Shown piece by piece: positions 27,536 to 37,500 of a stretch of DNA of 50,752 nt. The notes below the pieces were generated by a model. That model saw only the letters and a list, made by a program, of their open reading frames with translations. It searched no databases and had not been told where the DNA came from. The stretch is taken from IMG/VR virus record IMGVR_UViG_3300020442_004288, positions 1-50,752 of that record, one strand, 5' to 3'. Made by a program: the position numbers and the translations under genes. This DNA comes from a virus. Position 1 is the stretch's first letter; every line of letters begins with the position of its first letter.

Positions 27536-28409
27536 ACTTTTCTGTCCCCGGAAATCCCCCAAAAGGCAAGCCATGATTAAATTCATGAACACTATTAAAC
27601 CTTTTTCTGCATCCATCTATCGACCTAGAACACTCGTCCTCTACCCATTTTTCTTTATCGGATAAAGGGCTTTCAGTTGTAGTTCCTTTGCACACATAAT
27701 ATTTTTTAGGATATAACTCTTCTCCACCGCCATCATCTTTGTTAATTAAATAAACATAATCACCAGCATTATATGTAGTGCCTTCTACATATTGATTCCT
27801 ATTGTTAGTAGCGGTAAGGTTATTATCTTTTTTATCTGCAACTGGGCCTCCTTCATATCCGCATCCAATTTTAGACCTATAGCACCACCTGCATGCATTA
27901 TATATTACATCTCTGGCTGGTATATTAGCCACCTCTAAATCTAAAGGTGTAGATAATTCAAATTCAACAGTGCTAGAGTTTTCGATGGTTTTTTTGTTAA
28001 AAACATATTCTTCCTCTGGAAAACTAGATCTATCTGTACTGTGAGGATTTCTATTATTAGGAAAGTTTGTGTCGTCTAAAAATTTTACAAAAGTTCTTAA
28101 CCTAGTAAACCTATAGCCTAAAAAGTTATCAAAATATTCTAACTTTAAAGACATGAAACCATCTGTATTATCAAAAGCTATTTTTGGTCTAGGTGGCTTG
28201 GATTCGTCATAAGCGAAACCATCAACCCTAACTGGAAAATAATGATAAGTTATTCCATTAAATACAATACTTTCTTGATAGCCATTTTCTCCCCCATGAA
28301 ACCTATAAAAATTTTGAGAATTTGTTTTGTTACTAAGATCAATAGAATATAATGAAATTAAAGTAGAAGCCTCTAATTCAAAAATTTCTTTATGTATATT
28401 AGTTTCCAT
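27525..28409 (-). CDS. L-like minor tail protein with iron-sulphur cysteines
   Basis: This 294-residue protein matches lambda gpL. It has an N-terminal beta domain (YHYFPVRVDGFAYDES) and a C-terminal region with a cysteine set: NACRWCYRSKIGCGYEG, then DECSRSIDGCRKRF. In the gpL family, four conserved cysteines bind a [4Fe-4S] cluster; here six are present in those two clusters. A ~50-residue insertion between them (VEGTTYNAGDYVYLINKDDG) resembles a carbohydrate-binding CBM5/12-like module. Position after M and before K fits lambda order. It forms part of the distal tail cone. Confidence 0.8.
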   Translation of the reverse strand: METNIHKEIFELEASTLISLYSIDLSNKTNSQNFYRFHGGENGYQESIVFNGITYHYFPVRVDGFAYDESKPPRPKIAFDNTDGFMSLKLEYFDNFLGYRFTRLRTFVKFLDDTNFPNNRNPHSTDRSSFPEEEYVFNKKTIENSSTVEFELSTPLDLEVANIPARDVIYNACRWCYRSKIGCGYEGGPVADKKDNNLTATNNRNQYVEGTTYNAGDYVYLINKDDGGGEELYPKKYYVCKGTTTESPLSDKEKWVEDECSRSIDGCRKRFNSVHEFNHGLPFGGFPGTEKFDF

Positions 28410-28422
28410 ATGTTATATTAAA

Positions 28423-29631
28423 TTAATAAGGAACACATTCAATAAAAGTTGCTGATATTGAATTATTGTTTTTATAAGAAATAGTGTGAGACCATTCAGG
28501 ACAAACAAATGTCGAGAAAGTGTTCCTGTGTGGTGATGTAAAGTTAGATGTAGACAAATCGTTGCCATAATTTTGAGGAGCATGAAAAGCAAACTTTTGA
28601 TACCCAAGATGACTTTCAAGAAATAAAAGTATTCTTTTTGCCTCCTCGTCAGTCCTTTCTTTAAACTCTAACCTTAAATTACTTAAATTTGCATTAAAAC
28701 CATAAGAACTAAATCTTTTGTAAATTTCAGAAATATTGCTTTGCTTATATTTAGGAGAGTGTTCTATAGAAAATGAATAACTTGGGGAATGATCAAACAT
28801 TCTATAATTTACTTCAGTTATTCCATTGCTATTTTGTTCTTTTATTATTGGTTTAAATGGGTATTCATAAACACCTTCAGAGCTTTCTAGAAAAATTGAA
28901 CTTCTAGTTCCTGTTCTTATCGCAAAACTATTTCCATTAAATCCAAACCTAGCAAATACATTATCAGAATATGCGCCAGCATTACTTACAGTTGCATTTG
29001 TGCTTGGGTACATAGTTTGATATGAACCTGAAGCAAAAATGGGCTTTCCCTTAACTATTGCAGTAGAAGTGTTGTAGCTGTTGTAATCAGTTGGTATGTC
29101 AAAATTAAAATAAGTGCTTTGCTCGCTGTCACTCGCTCCTATTACAGGATTGGATAATGCGCCATGAAAAATTCTAGGATCAAAATATGTCTTGGGCTCG
29201 ACACTATTTAGTATAGAAGGATAAGCACATTCAAAAGTAGCACTAAGCTCATTTGAATTAAAGTAACTTTTAGTGTGATTAAATTTGCTACAAAAATATT
29301 TCAAAGTTGTTTTGTATGGACTAAAAATACCACCTTGAAAATCAAATGGAATTATTTTTTTATTATCAAAATGACCTGCACTGTTATAGTTTTGCAGATT
29401 GTTGTAGTATTTGCTTTGCAAAAAACTAATAGCATAATCGATTTCATCATCTGTTAGTTCCGTAAACCGTAGCTGCGCAGACATGTTTAATGAATTTATA
29501 CCTTTTGGCATTCGACTCATATGGTAATCACCCATAGTGAAATCATTTAAAATCGAAGAAAAATTAACTGTAGAGCCATAACTTGGATCTAAGTTAAAAG
29601 AGGAGCCACTATCTATTTTTTTTGAGTCCAT
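28423..29631 (-). CDS. M-like minor tail protein, internally duplicated
   Basis: This 402-residue protein has two tandem gpM-like domains. Copy 1 (about 45-150) runs LRFTELTDDEIDYAISFLQS, then FCSKFNHTKSYFNSNELSAT, ending FECAYPS. Copy 2 (about 315-402) runs LRLEFKERTDEEAKRILLFL, then VCPEWSHTISYKNNNSISAT, ending FIECVPY. Lambda gpM has one such domain in ~110 residues. Between the copies is a beta-rich 165-residue segment. It is expected to form a distal tail ring between tape measure and L. The start overlaps the preceding gene by one base, so translation is coupled. Confidence 0.7.
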   Translation of the reverse strand: MDSKKIDSGSSFNLDPSYGSTVNFSSILNDFTMGDYHMSRMPKGINSLNMSAQLRFTELTDDEIDYAISFLQSKYYNNLQNYNSAGHFDNKKIIPFDFQGGIFSPYKTTLKYFCSKFNHTKSYFNSNELSATFECAYPSILNSVEPKTYFDPRIFHGALSNPVIGASDSEQSTYFNFDIPTDYNSYNTSTAIVKGKPIFASGSYQTMYPSTNATVSNAGAYSDNVFARFGFNGNSFAIRTGTRSSIFLESSEGVYEYPFKPIIKEQNSNGITEVNYRMFDHSPSYSFSIEHSPKYKQSNISEIYKRFSSYGFNANLSNLRLEFKERTDEEAKRILLFLESHLGYQKFAFHAPQNYGNDLSTSNFTSPHRNTFSTFVCPEWSHTISYKNNNSISATFIECVPY

Positions 29632-30779
29632 TATCTTAATAGCTGTTTTACTGAGATACTACCATTTAAGTATCCATCGCTTGACACTGAAAGAGATTGA
29701 TCGTCCACCACTCCACTACAATTAAACACATGCATTAATCCGTGAGAGTTATCTTCAAAATTTTCGTAACTTAAATCTTTAAGAAAAACACTTAAGTTAG
29801 CTCTTTTATCTCTAGGAGAGTCTGTAAAAATACTTGGATCTAAATTATTACCAGCTACAGACATTTCAATTTTAGTTGATTTTTTTGATACTCTAGTTGG
29901 GGTTGAGTTACCTATTGTTATTCTGGGAACTCTCTCTACTTGTATTGAGTAATTACAAGAAATCGCATGATCCATTCCTAGACTACTTGTTCCAATAATT
30001 TCAGAAGTTTCTCCGTGTGGTAAAGATTTTTGACTATATAAGTCATCAGAATAATATGTTGATGTTATATTAGAATCTTTTTCTAGAGGCCCAAAAACAT
30101 CAAAAGAGACTGATGCACTAATAATACCATTTGGGCTAATGGAAAAATTAAAATTTTTAAGGTAAGCATTAGAAAATTTAAAATCACCAAAGTGTCCAGT
30201 TACTTGCTCTTCATTTATTGGTGGATATTGAGCTGGATGAGTAATTCCAGTGATGTTAAAAAAGTTTTGAAGATTGCCTGTTTCAGGATAAAAGGTTGCA
30301 CTTAAGGTTCCCATGGCTGGACCATTTGTTGCATAATCATATATTGGCTCAAAATATCCACTTTGAGCCTCGCCTTCAGATAAATTCCAACCGCCACTTT
30401 CAGACCTAAGTCTTGCAAGATAATCGTAGCCGCTAGGAAAAACATCATGATCAAAAAATAAATGTTTTCCATTGGGAAAGGTTACTTTCGTATCTTTGGG
30501 TATTTTAAATATAGATGTAGCAAGAGGCTTAGGGGGTCCATTAGTTGGGCCAAAACATGCGATGTGTGTTGATCCGTTTGTAAAAGAAGGACTAGCATAT
30601 GGATAGCTTGATGCCGATCCATTACCAAAAGTACATATCCTGATTTTATTGTCATCAACATATCTTTTTGGAACTAGATCTTGACTAACTGACAAAGATG
30701 CATTTGATGCAAAAATAAAGTTAGATTCTTTACTATTACCTATTGCAAGAGGTACATCTTCATATGCTATAAATTTCAT
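29631..30779 (-). CDS. Tail structural protein, related to the preceding gene product
   Basis: This 382-residue beta-rich protein follows directly after its likely relative (30776-31579), with the ATG overlapping by four bases. Both share a block with YSIQVERVPRITIGNSTPTR here against YSLRVDRSPVYKIGSPYPVQ there, and a similar C-terminal half. The N-terminal ~150 residues are extra, with many aromatic loop residues. In the tail cluster between the tape measure and M it is probably a distal tail or tube-like structural protein. I cannot name the family. Confidence 0.5.
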   Translation of the reverse strand: MKFIAYEDVPLAIGNSKESNFIFASNASLSVSQDLVPKRYVDDNKIRICTFGNGSASSYPYASPSFTNGSTHIACFGPTNGPPKPLATSIFKIPKDTKVTFPNGKHLFFDHDVFPSGYDYLARLRSESGGWNLSEGEAQSGYFEPIYDYATNGPAMGTLSATFYPETGNLQNFFNITGITHPAQYPPINEEQVTGHFGDFKFSNAYLKNFNFSISPNGIISASVSFDVFGPLEKDSNITSTYYSDDLYSQKSLPHGETSEIIGTSSLGMDHAISCNYSIQVERVPRITIGNSTPTRVSKKSTKIEMSVAGNNLDPSIFTDSPRDKRANLSVFLKDLSYENFEDNSHGLMHVFNCSGVVDDQSLSVSSDGYLNGSISVKQLLR

Positions 30780-31579
30780 TTCTTATTAATATAAGTTTTG
30801 TAATTTAATTGAACTTTAATAACTCCATCTGCACTAGAACTAAAAGATTGATTTAGCAATCTTGCTTTTTTTAATGTAAATGTTTCTATATTGTTATCGT
30901 TTATAGGGTTAGCAAAAGATATTGTTATGTCTTGTTGCTTTGGTTTAATTAAATACTCTCTCATTCTAGTAATTTGAAAGTCATCAATTTCTAAAGAAAA
31001 GCTAGCTTGTTGAACTAAAGGAGTTTTTCTGTCAACTTGAACTGGATACGGCGAGCCAATTTTATAAACAGGAGATCTATCTACTCTGAGGGAATAACTA
31101 AAGTCCGTTATTCTATTACTTTTATAACCACTTGCATTTAAAGATATAGAGCCTTGGTTGGGTATTTGTATATCTGGATGAGAGTTTGATCCAGAAGAAT
31201 CTATACCAGAACCTATATTGCCATAAACTGAGATGCCAGCACTTGCCGTAGGTATACTTCCAATTGAACAATTAATAGAATAATCTGTTAAATATCCAGA
31301 CTCAAAACCAAAACTTTTATTATCATAATTAATACTTCCACTAAGAGGATTGTCTCCAGTATAATTCAATATAGGCTCTTGACCTATATAATATTTTGAT
31401 ATAGAAAATCTACCTACCATAGGGCCTGTTCTATCTGGAAAGGTATAACCCTTCCCGATGATATTGATTGGAGATTCACTAATTGAGTATTCCCCGCCAA
31501 CAGCAGTTACTCCAGATAATTGAACTCCTGACAAATAAAATTGATGCTCGTAATTCGCTATTGCATTTTTAGTTGCCAC
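30776..31579 (-). CDS. Tail-tube-like beta-sandwich structural protein
   Basis: This 267-residue protein begins at GTG 31579 within the end of the tape measure frame (11-base overlap), with GTAGGAGG as ribosome site eight bases upstream. It is mostly short beta strands (SGSINYDNKSFGFESGYLTD; YSINCSIGSIPTASAGISVY), a pattern typical of tail tube or distal tail proteins. The next gene is its paralogue. In lambda the tube gene comes before the tape measure rather than after it, so a tube-like distal ring is as likely as the main tube. Role inferred. Confidence 0.5.
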   Translation of the reverse strand: MATKNAIANYEHQFYLSGVQLSGVTAVGGEYSISESPINIIGKGYTFPDRTGPMVGRFSISKYYIGQEPILNYTGDNPLSGSINYDNKSFGFESGYLTDYSINCSIGSIPTASAGISVYGNIGSGIDSSGSNSHPDIQIPNQGSISLNASGYKSNRITDFSYSLRVDRSPVYKIGSPYPVQVDRKTPLVQQASFSLEIDDFQITRMREYLIKPKQQDITISFANPINDNNIETFTLKKARLLNQSFSSSADGVIKVQLNYKTYINKK

Positions 31580-34500
31580 GAAGCATTCCTCCTACCCTTT
31601 GCTCTTCCGCTATAACTTGGAGAACAGCAGCCTTTAATTTTCCTGCCATTGCCGTTTGACCTTCTGTGGCATTACCTTCTACCGATGTAGCTCCAGAGTC
31701 TGAAGAGCTAGAGCCTACATTTATGTTTACCGTAACATTATTATTAGAGTTGTTTTCAGTATTAGAACTAGAGACATTAGATGAATTTGAGTTTTGATTC
31801 GACACTAAACCTCCTTCAGCAAAACCTCCAGACTTATTCAGTCGATCAAGCATGCCGGGATACTCTCTCTCCATTTTTTGCACACTTCTAGATCTAATAA
31901 CAAATTCTCCCTCATCAAGCATAAGGGGTCCAACTCTATCGATTCCAGCAGGACCAGTAACAGATCCGCCTTCACTATAGCCTTTTATATTTCCATAATT
32001 ATTGACTGTTCCACCCAGAAAGTATTTCATGGCTTTTGCTTGAGGAGTGATAGCATCGTTATAAATTCTATTTAAATTTTGCTCAACTTGTTTGTTGATG
32101 GTCGTCTGATTCATTGCGGTACTATTGGTTACAGAACCGCCTGAGGCATATTTTAAATCTTCTAGCGCTCTATAATAGGGAGAACTAGAATCTGTATTTA
32201 GAGACATTGGTATGTGTGAACCAAAATTTTGAGACCAAGCTTTATTTTCTGCCATTGAATAATTTTTATCAATAGCAGCCATTGAGGTTAAGCCTTTTCC
32301 TGCTTGCTGAGCTTCAACTCCAGATTTTGCTCTTGCAATATTGTAATTAGTTGCCCAAAGCTCCGAACTGCTAGGAGAGGTTTTAGCTTTAAAATTATCT
32401 GCAAACCCCGGTCTACCTGACGCGGTATAACTACTCCACCACTCAGCTGCATCTTTTCCGCTAAGTTTTGATCCAGTTTTATCATTTTGTACTGCCCAGT
32501 CTGACATGTGTTGAGCGGCTGGAGATTGAGTTTTTCCATCGCCAGCCATAAAGTCTACTCTTCTTCCTCCTTCAGTTGCATAAACATTTCCAGTTTTATC
32601 TCTATGTATTTTTACTACTTCTCCTGATGGACCTTTGCCGACATTCATTCCACTACCATTCATTTTAGCTCCATTGTATCTATTTTGTATACTATTACCA
32701 ATAGAACTTCCTATTGCAGCACCCGCTAAACTTGCAAGGCTATTTGCTATCTGCCCTATATATTTAGCTCTATCTGCAACTTTTTTGTTTTGTTTTTGAA
32801 CATTGTATTCGTATTTATCCAATAAGTATTTTGCATAATCTTGACTAGTGGTATCCATTTTTCTAAACCTACTACTTAGTCTAGGATCTCTAATATCCAA
32901 ATCTAATGTGCTAGAAGTATTAAGTTTATTCATTTTTGGAGGCTCTGGTGGACCTGCACCGGGAGCTTGTTTTTTTCTACCCATATATGCACCAAGGGCA
33001 GTACCTCCCATCATACCCACTCCATAACCTATATCATTCCAATTCTGATCTTTAGTTCTTTGTCTTGATATATTTTGGACTCCGCCGCCATAATTATAAT
33101 GACCAACAACTCCGCCAGAAAAAAGTTTTTCAATGGTTTTGCTTGTAGAATTTGAAACAGACCCACCTTCCTTGAAGTTGTTATTAATCTCCTTTAGTCT
33201 CTCCTCTATCCTTTCTGTTCCATTTGAGTCCTCTGAGGGAGAGTTTGCGGAAAGCATACCTCCACCCACTAGAGGCGCAGAGAGTGTTTGCATTGGGGAA
33301 TTAGAAGGAGAGCCGAAAGATTGCATATCTCCACCAAGAATATCGAAAGTTTCAGAGTTTGGTTTTTCAAATAAATCCTCTAAACTTTCGCCTCGATTCA
33401 TTCTTTCTAATGCTTGCCTGCCAATACTATCAACAGCTTTTTTTCTAACTACATATTCGCCTGCTGTGAGCATGGCTGGAACATCACTTTTTGTTCTGCC
33501 TCCACTATTAAAATTAGTAACCATTCCACCTGTGTGAAATTTATTCATTCCCATCATGTCGAACAAACCAGCAGTCATTCTATCTGCCGCTTGATCAAAC
33601 ATTTTGTCTTGTATTTTACCAGCTATGCTGGCTGCCATTTTTAAAAATGCATCTCCGGCACTCATTGTCCCTTCGGATAAATCCTTAAGGAGACCCTTGA
33701 ATCCATCTTTAACTCCATCAAATGCAGTTTCAGCTAAAGTTTCAGAAAATCTAGCAGCCCGTTCTGTAGCTTCAGCAATTTTAACATTAATCGTGTCCCA
33801 GAATAAAGTGTTTCGACCAGCTTCTATATTAAATTCTTTTAGATTTTTAGCTAAATCTACATTAGCTTCATTACTCTTTAAAGTATTGCCTGACATGCCA
33901 TAACTGTCTCTTCTTGCTTGAGATTCTAAAACTTTATCCTCTGCAGCAGTTAGGGCTTGCCTTCTGTCTGTCCCAGCTTGTATTCCGAAAAAGTTCTTGT
34001 CTTTTCTGGCCTTTAAGGTGTCTTCTGAATTTTGAGCATCTCTTTCAAGTTGCTCTATTTCATTATCAACTCTTGCTTCAACAGCTCTTAATAAAGATTT
34101 CCTGACAACACTTTCTTCTTCAGATAGTTTACTGCTTTCGTTTAAGGTTCTTAAAATGTCTGTTTCTAGTTTTAACTGCTCTGTTTCTAGATCCATTGAA
34201 GTAAGTTTATTTGCAACACTTTCTTCAAGAAGTTGCCTTTCTTCTTTAGCTTTCTGCAAGGATAAGTTATCTTCTGCAATTCTATTTTCAATAATTGATC
34301 TAGTTTCTTTTATGCCTACAGTATCAGAAGCTTGACCATCTGTAGGTTTTTTTCTTTCATTTAACTGTTCTCTAAGTCGAATTGTTTCCGCCTGATTTAG
34401 TGCTGTTTGTTCTTCGAGATCAGCAACTATTTTTTCTCTTAACTCTTGAATCTTAACATTAGTTTTTAATTCGTTTAATAGTATTTTAGCTTTACTGCTT

Positions 34501-37500
34501 GATACATCGGATTCACTTCTCTCTAGAGAAAGTTGCATTGCAGCCTCCTGCCTCATAGACTCTTGATTTGAAAGCATGTCGTAATTCTGGTCTATTTGAT
34601 TTCTTTTAGTTTTTACAGTTTCTTCAATAGCCAGTCTTTCAAGATCACTTCCTTTTAAAACTCCAAGTTCGGTTTTGATGCCATCTCTTCTAAGTTGAGA
34701 TATTACATCTAATTGAGCTATTGATTTTATTCTTGAAGATTGCTCGTTCTGTAAAGTATCTTTTATTCCAGAAATAAACTTGGTATATTCTACTTCATCG
34801 GCACTGCCTTGAATTATAAGATTAACCCTATCTGTAAGTGCTTGATCAACATTTTTATTATTTTGAAGGATTGATCTTATTATTCCTGCAGACTGATTTT
34901 CCATCTTTGCTTGATCCATGGAGGAAATCGCTGCTTTTTGTGCTTCAGCAGTTCTAGTTCTTTGTAAAAGAGACATTTTTACACCTTCCTCAGTTACGGC
35001 CATAGCGGCTTCTTTTGCAGAAGTTTCAGCCTGAATTGTAGCTAGTCTCAAATTACCAATTGCCTCGATAGAACTCATGCTCTCTAGGCGACCTTTACTT
35101 TCTTCAATAATTTGTCTTTGTTGAGCCTCTTCTAGTTCTAATTTTTTTGCACCCAAAGCCCTAAGCTGCTCTTGTAGTTTTACTTGTGCTGGACCAGCTT
35201 CAATAAGAGAATCTGGAAGAGAAGTTTTTAAGTCTATCAACTGTTTGCTAATCTCATCAATTTCTTCATTGACCAGAATTTGCTTTCTGGAGACAGAGGT
35301 GCTTCCGGGAGTTCCAGTATCTCCACGTCCCATTCTTACGCCCCTGTTCATCTGAGCTAAAAATTCCAGTATACTTCCTCTACTTTGACTATCTTGCTCG
35401 TTATATCTTTGCGCTGTTAGGCTATTGGAAACACGGTTCTGCATTGAAGTTGCAAATCTACCTCCCATTCTTGCATTATCAAAAGTTTGCCCTAGTACTA
35501 CAGCTTCTGCAGATCTTCTATCTCCAAATTTATCAGTTTGCACTCTAGATAGTTGCTCTGTAGTCATGTTTTCTAGCTCGCTAGTAGACCTTTCCACCGA
35601 AGAGTATTTATTAATTACCTGTATTAAAGACTTTCTGAACTCTTGGTCAGTTTTTTGCATGTTTGCTTCTCCCGCAAAAATAGCAGACATTTCTTTTGCT
35701 AATTGCATTTGATCAGCTGTCATATTTTTTAAGGCGGTATCCATTTTTATATTACCAACTTGAGTGTCTGCTGTCTCTCTGATGTTTGCAGTTTGTTGAG
35801 TTACTGTTTCTATGTTTCTTAATTTATCATTAAGTACATCAGCTTGCATAGTTAGAATGTTTCCGTCTTGATCTCTTAAGTTTCGGTAAAATTGTCTAAA
35901 ATCTTCAAAACCTTCTTTTGCACTAATTGCACCTTCATTTAGAGCTTTATTTACTTTTTTAATTTTATCAGCCAAATCTTTTAGTTGATCGTCTGCAACA
36001 TCCCCATTAAATAATTGTTGAATCTGGCGGGTGTCAGAAGTAAGACTTACGGCATCTACGTTTGCTCTTCTGATTTCAGAGTCTGCGTTTTGCTGAACTG
36101 ATTGAATTTGAACATCGCCAGCTTGTTCATTTAGAGCTCTTTGCGATGCTACATTCATTTTGTTTAGAATACTTAACCTAGCATTCATCAAACTCAACTC
36201 TTTCTTTAACATATTATCTCTATGTTTAAATTCAGCATTTTGAAGAGTAATTGCATGTTGTAAGTTTTTATTAAATTCCTTTCTCCTCATTGTGGAGGCT
36301 TTGATCTCTTTTTCCTCTTCTTTAGCCGCTTGAAATTCTTTTCTAACTTGTTCGGCTCTATCTTTAAGGACTTTATTCATTTGGTCCCTAGTATAACCTT
36401 CGTCTTGCATTTCTAGCATAAGTGCATTCATTGAGGTAGCAAGGCTCTTGGCACTTTCTTGAGAAATTTTATCCAGAGAAGGATCTTCTGCTACTGTTCT
36501 TAGTTTATTCTCAAAAGCTTTTAGAGATTCATCTGCATCACTACCTTCTAAAGTATCCATTAATGCATCAAAACTTTTAGTATCTAAGTCTAATCTGCCA
36601 GCTTGCTCTCCAAATATTTTTGCAGTAGTTTTTGTTTGGTTCTTAACATCATCACCCATTCCAAGTATATCACTATCACCCAGCCAAAGGTCAAGTCCTT
36701 TTGTTGAAGCTTCTTCAAAGCCTTCTAACTGTTTTTTGATAAATGCATCTGTGTCCAATAAATTACTCTGCCTTTGAACTTCGTCTCGTGTTGCAGTTCC
36801 AGATTGTATTCTTTCATTTAATTTTAAAATTTCATTATCTAAATCACTTCTTTCATCACTGTCCTTGCCTTCAATCCTATCAACAACATCTTCTGAGGCG
36901 TCAGCAAATTCATTCATTGCTTCAGCCGCTCTTCTTTGAGCTTTTATTAAATCGTTTGTTAACTTATTTATTTCAAGCATGTCCTTAGAAGAAATCTCTG
37001 CATCATTTTTTGCATACATATCTTCTAATTTAGATTCTATACTATCAATTTCGTCAAAAGCAGCCATAGATTCAGCGGCTTTTTCAGTTGCTTCTTGCAA
37101 TTCTTCCAGTGAATTGGTATATTGATTTGACATTCCAACAGCCTCCATTAGGCTTTGGGCATAGGAACCTATATTAATATCAAATGCACTAAGTATTCCG
37201 GCTACCGCCTGAAAACCAGTAATGACCCAACCTATTGGATTGCTAAGACGTCCAAATAAAGATCCTACTTTAGCTACAGTACCCACTACTTGGCCTAGCA
37301 TCCTACCTCCCTTCATAACTGTTTTTATGGTATTACCCATGCCTCTGGCCATTCCAGCAATTCTACCAAAGGCTCCCGGCAGTTTGCCAGCCCTTGGAGT
37401 GCGAGTCGCTAAAGACTTACCTTTAGAATCTTTTAGTACTGGCCCAGAAGTTACGGCTGGATTTACCGTAGCAGTTGTAGCCAAGGGTCCAACGGGTTGA

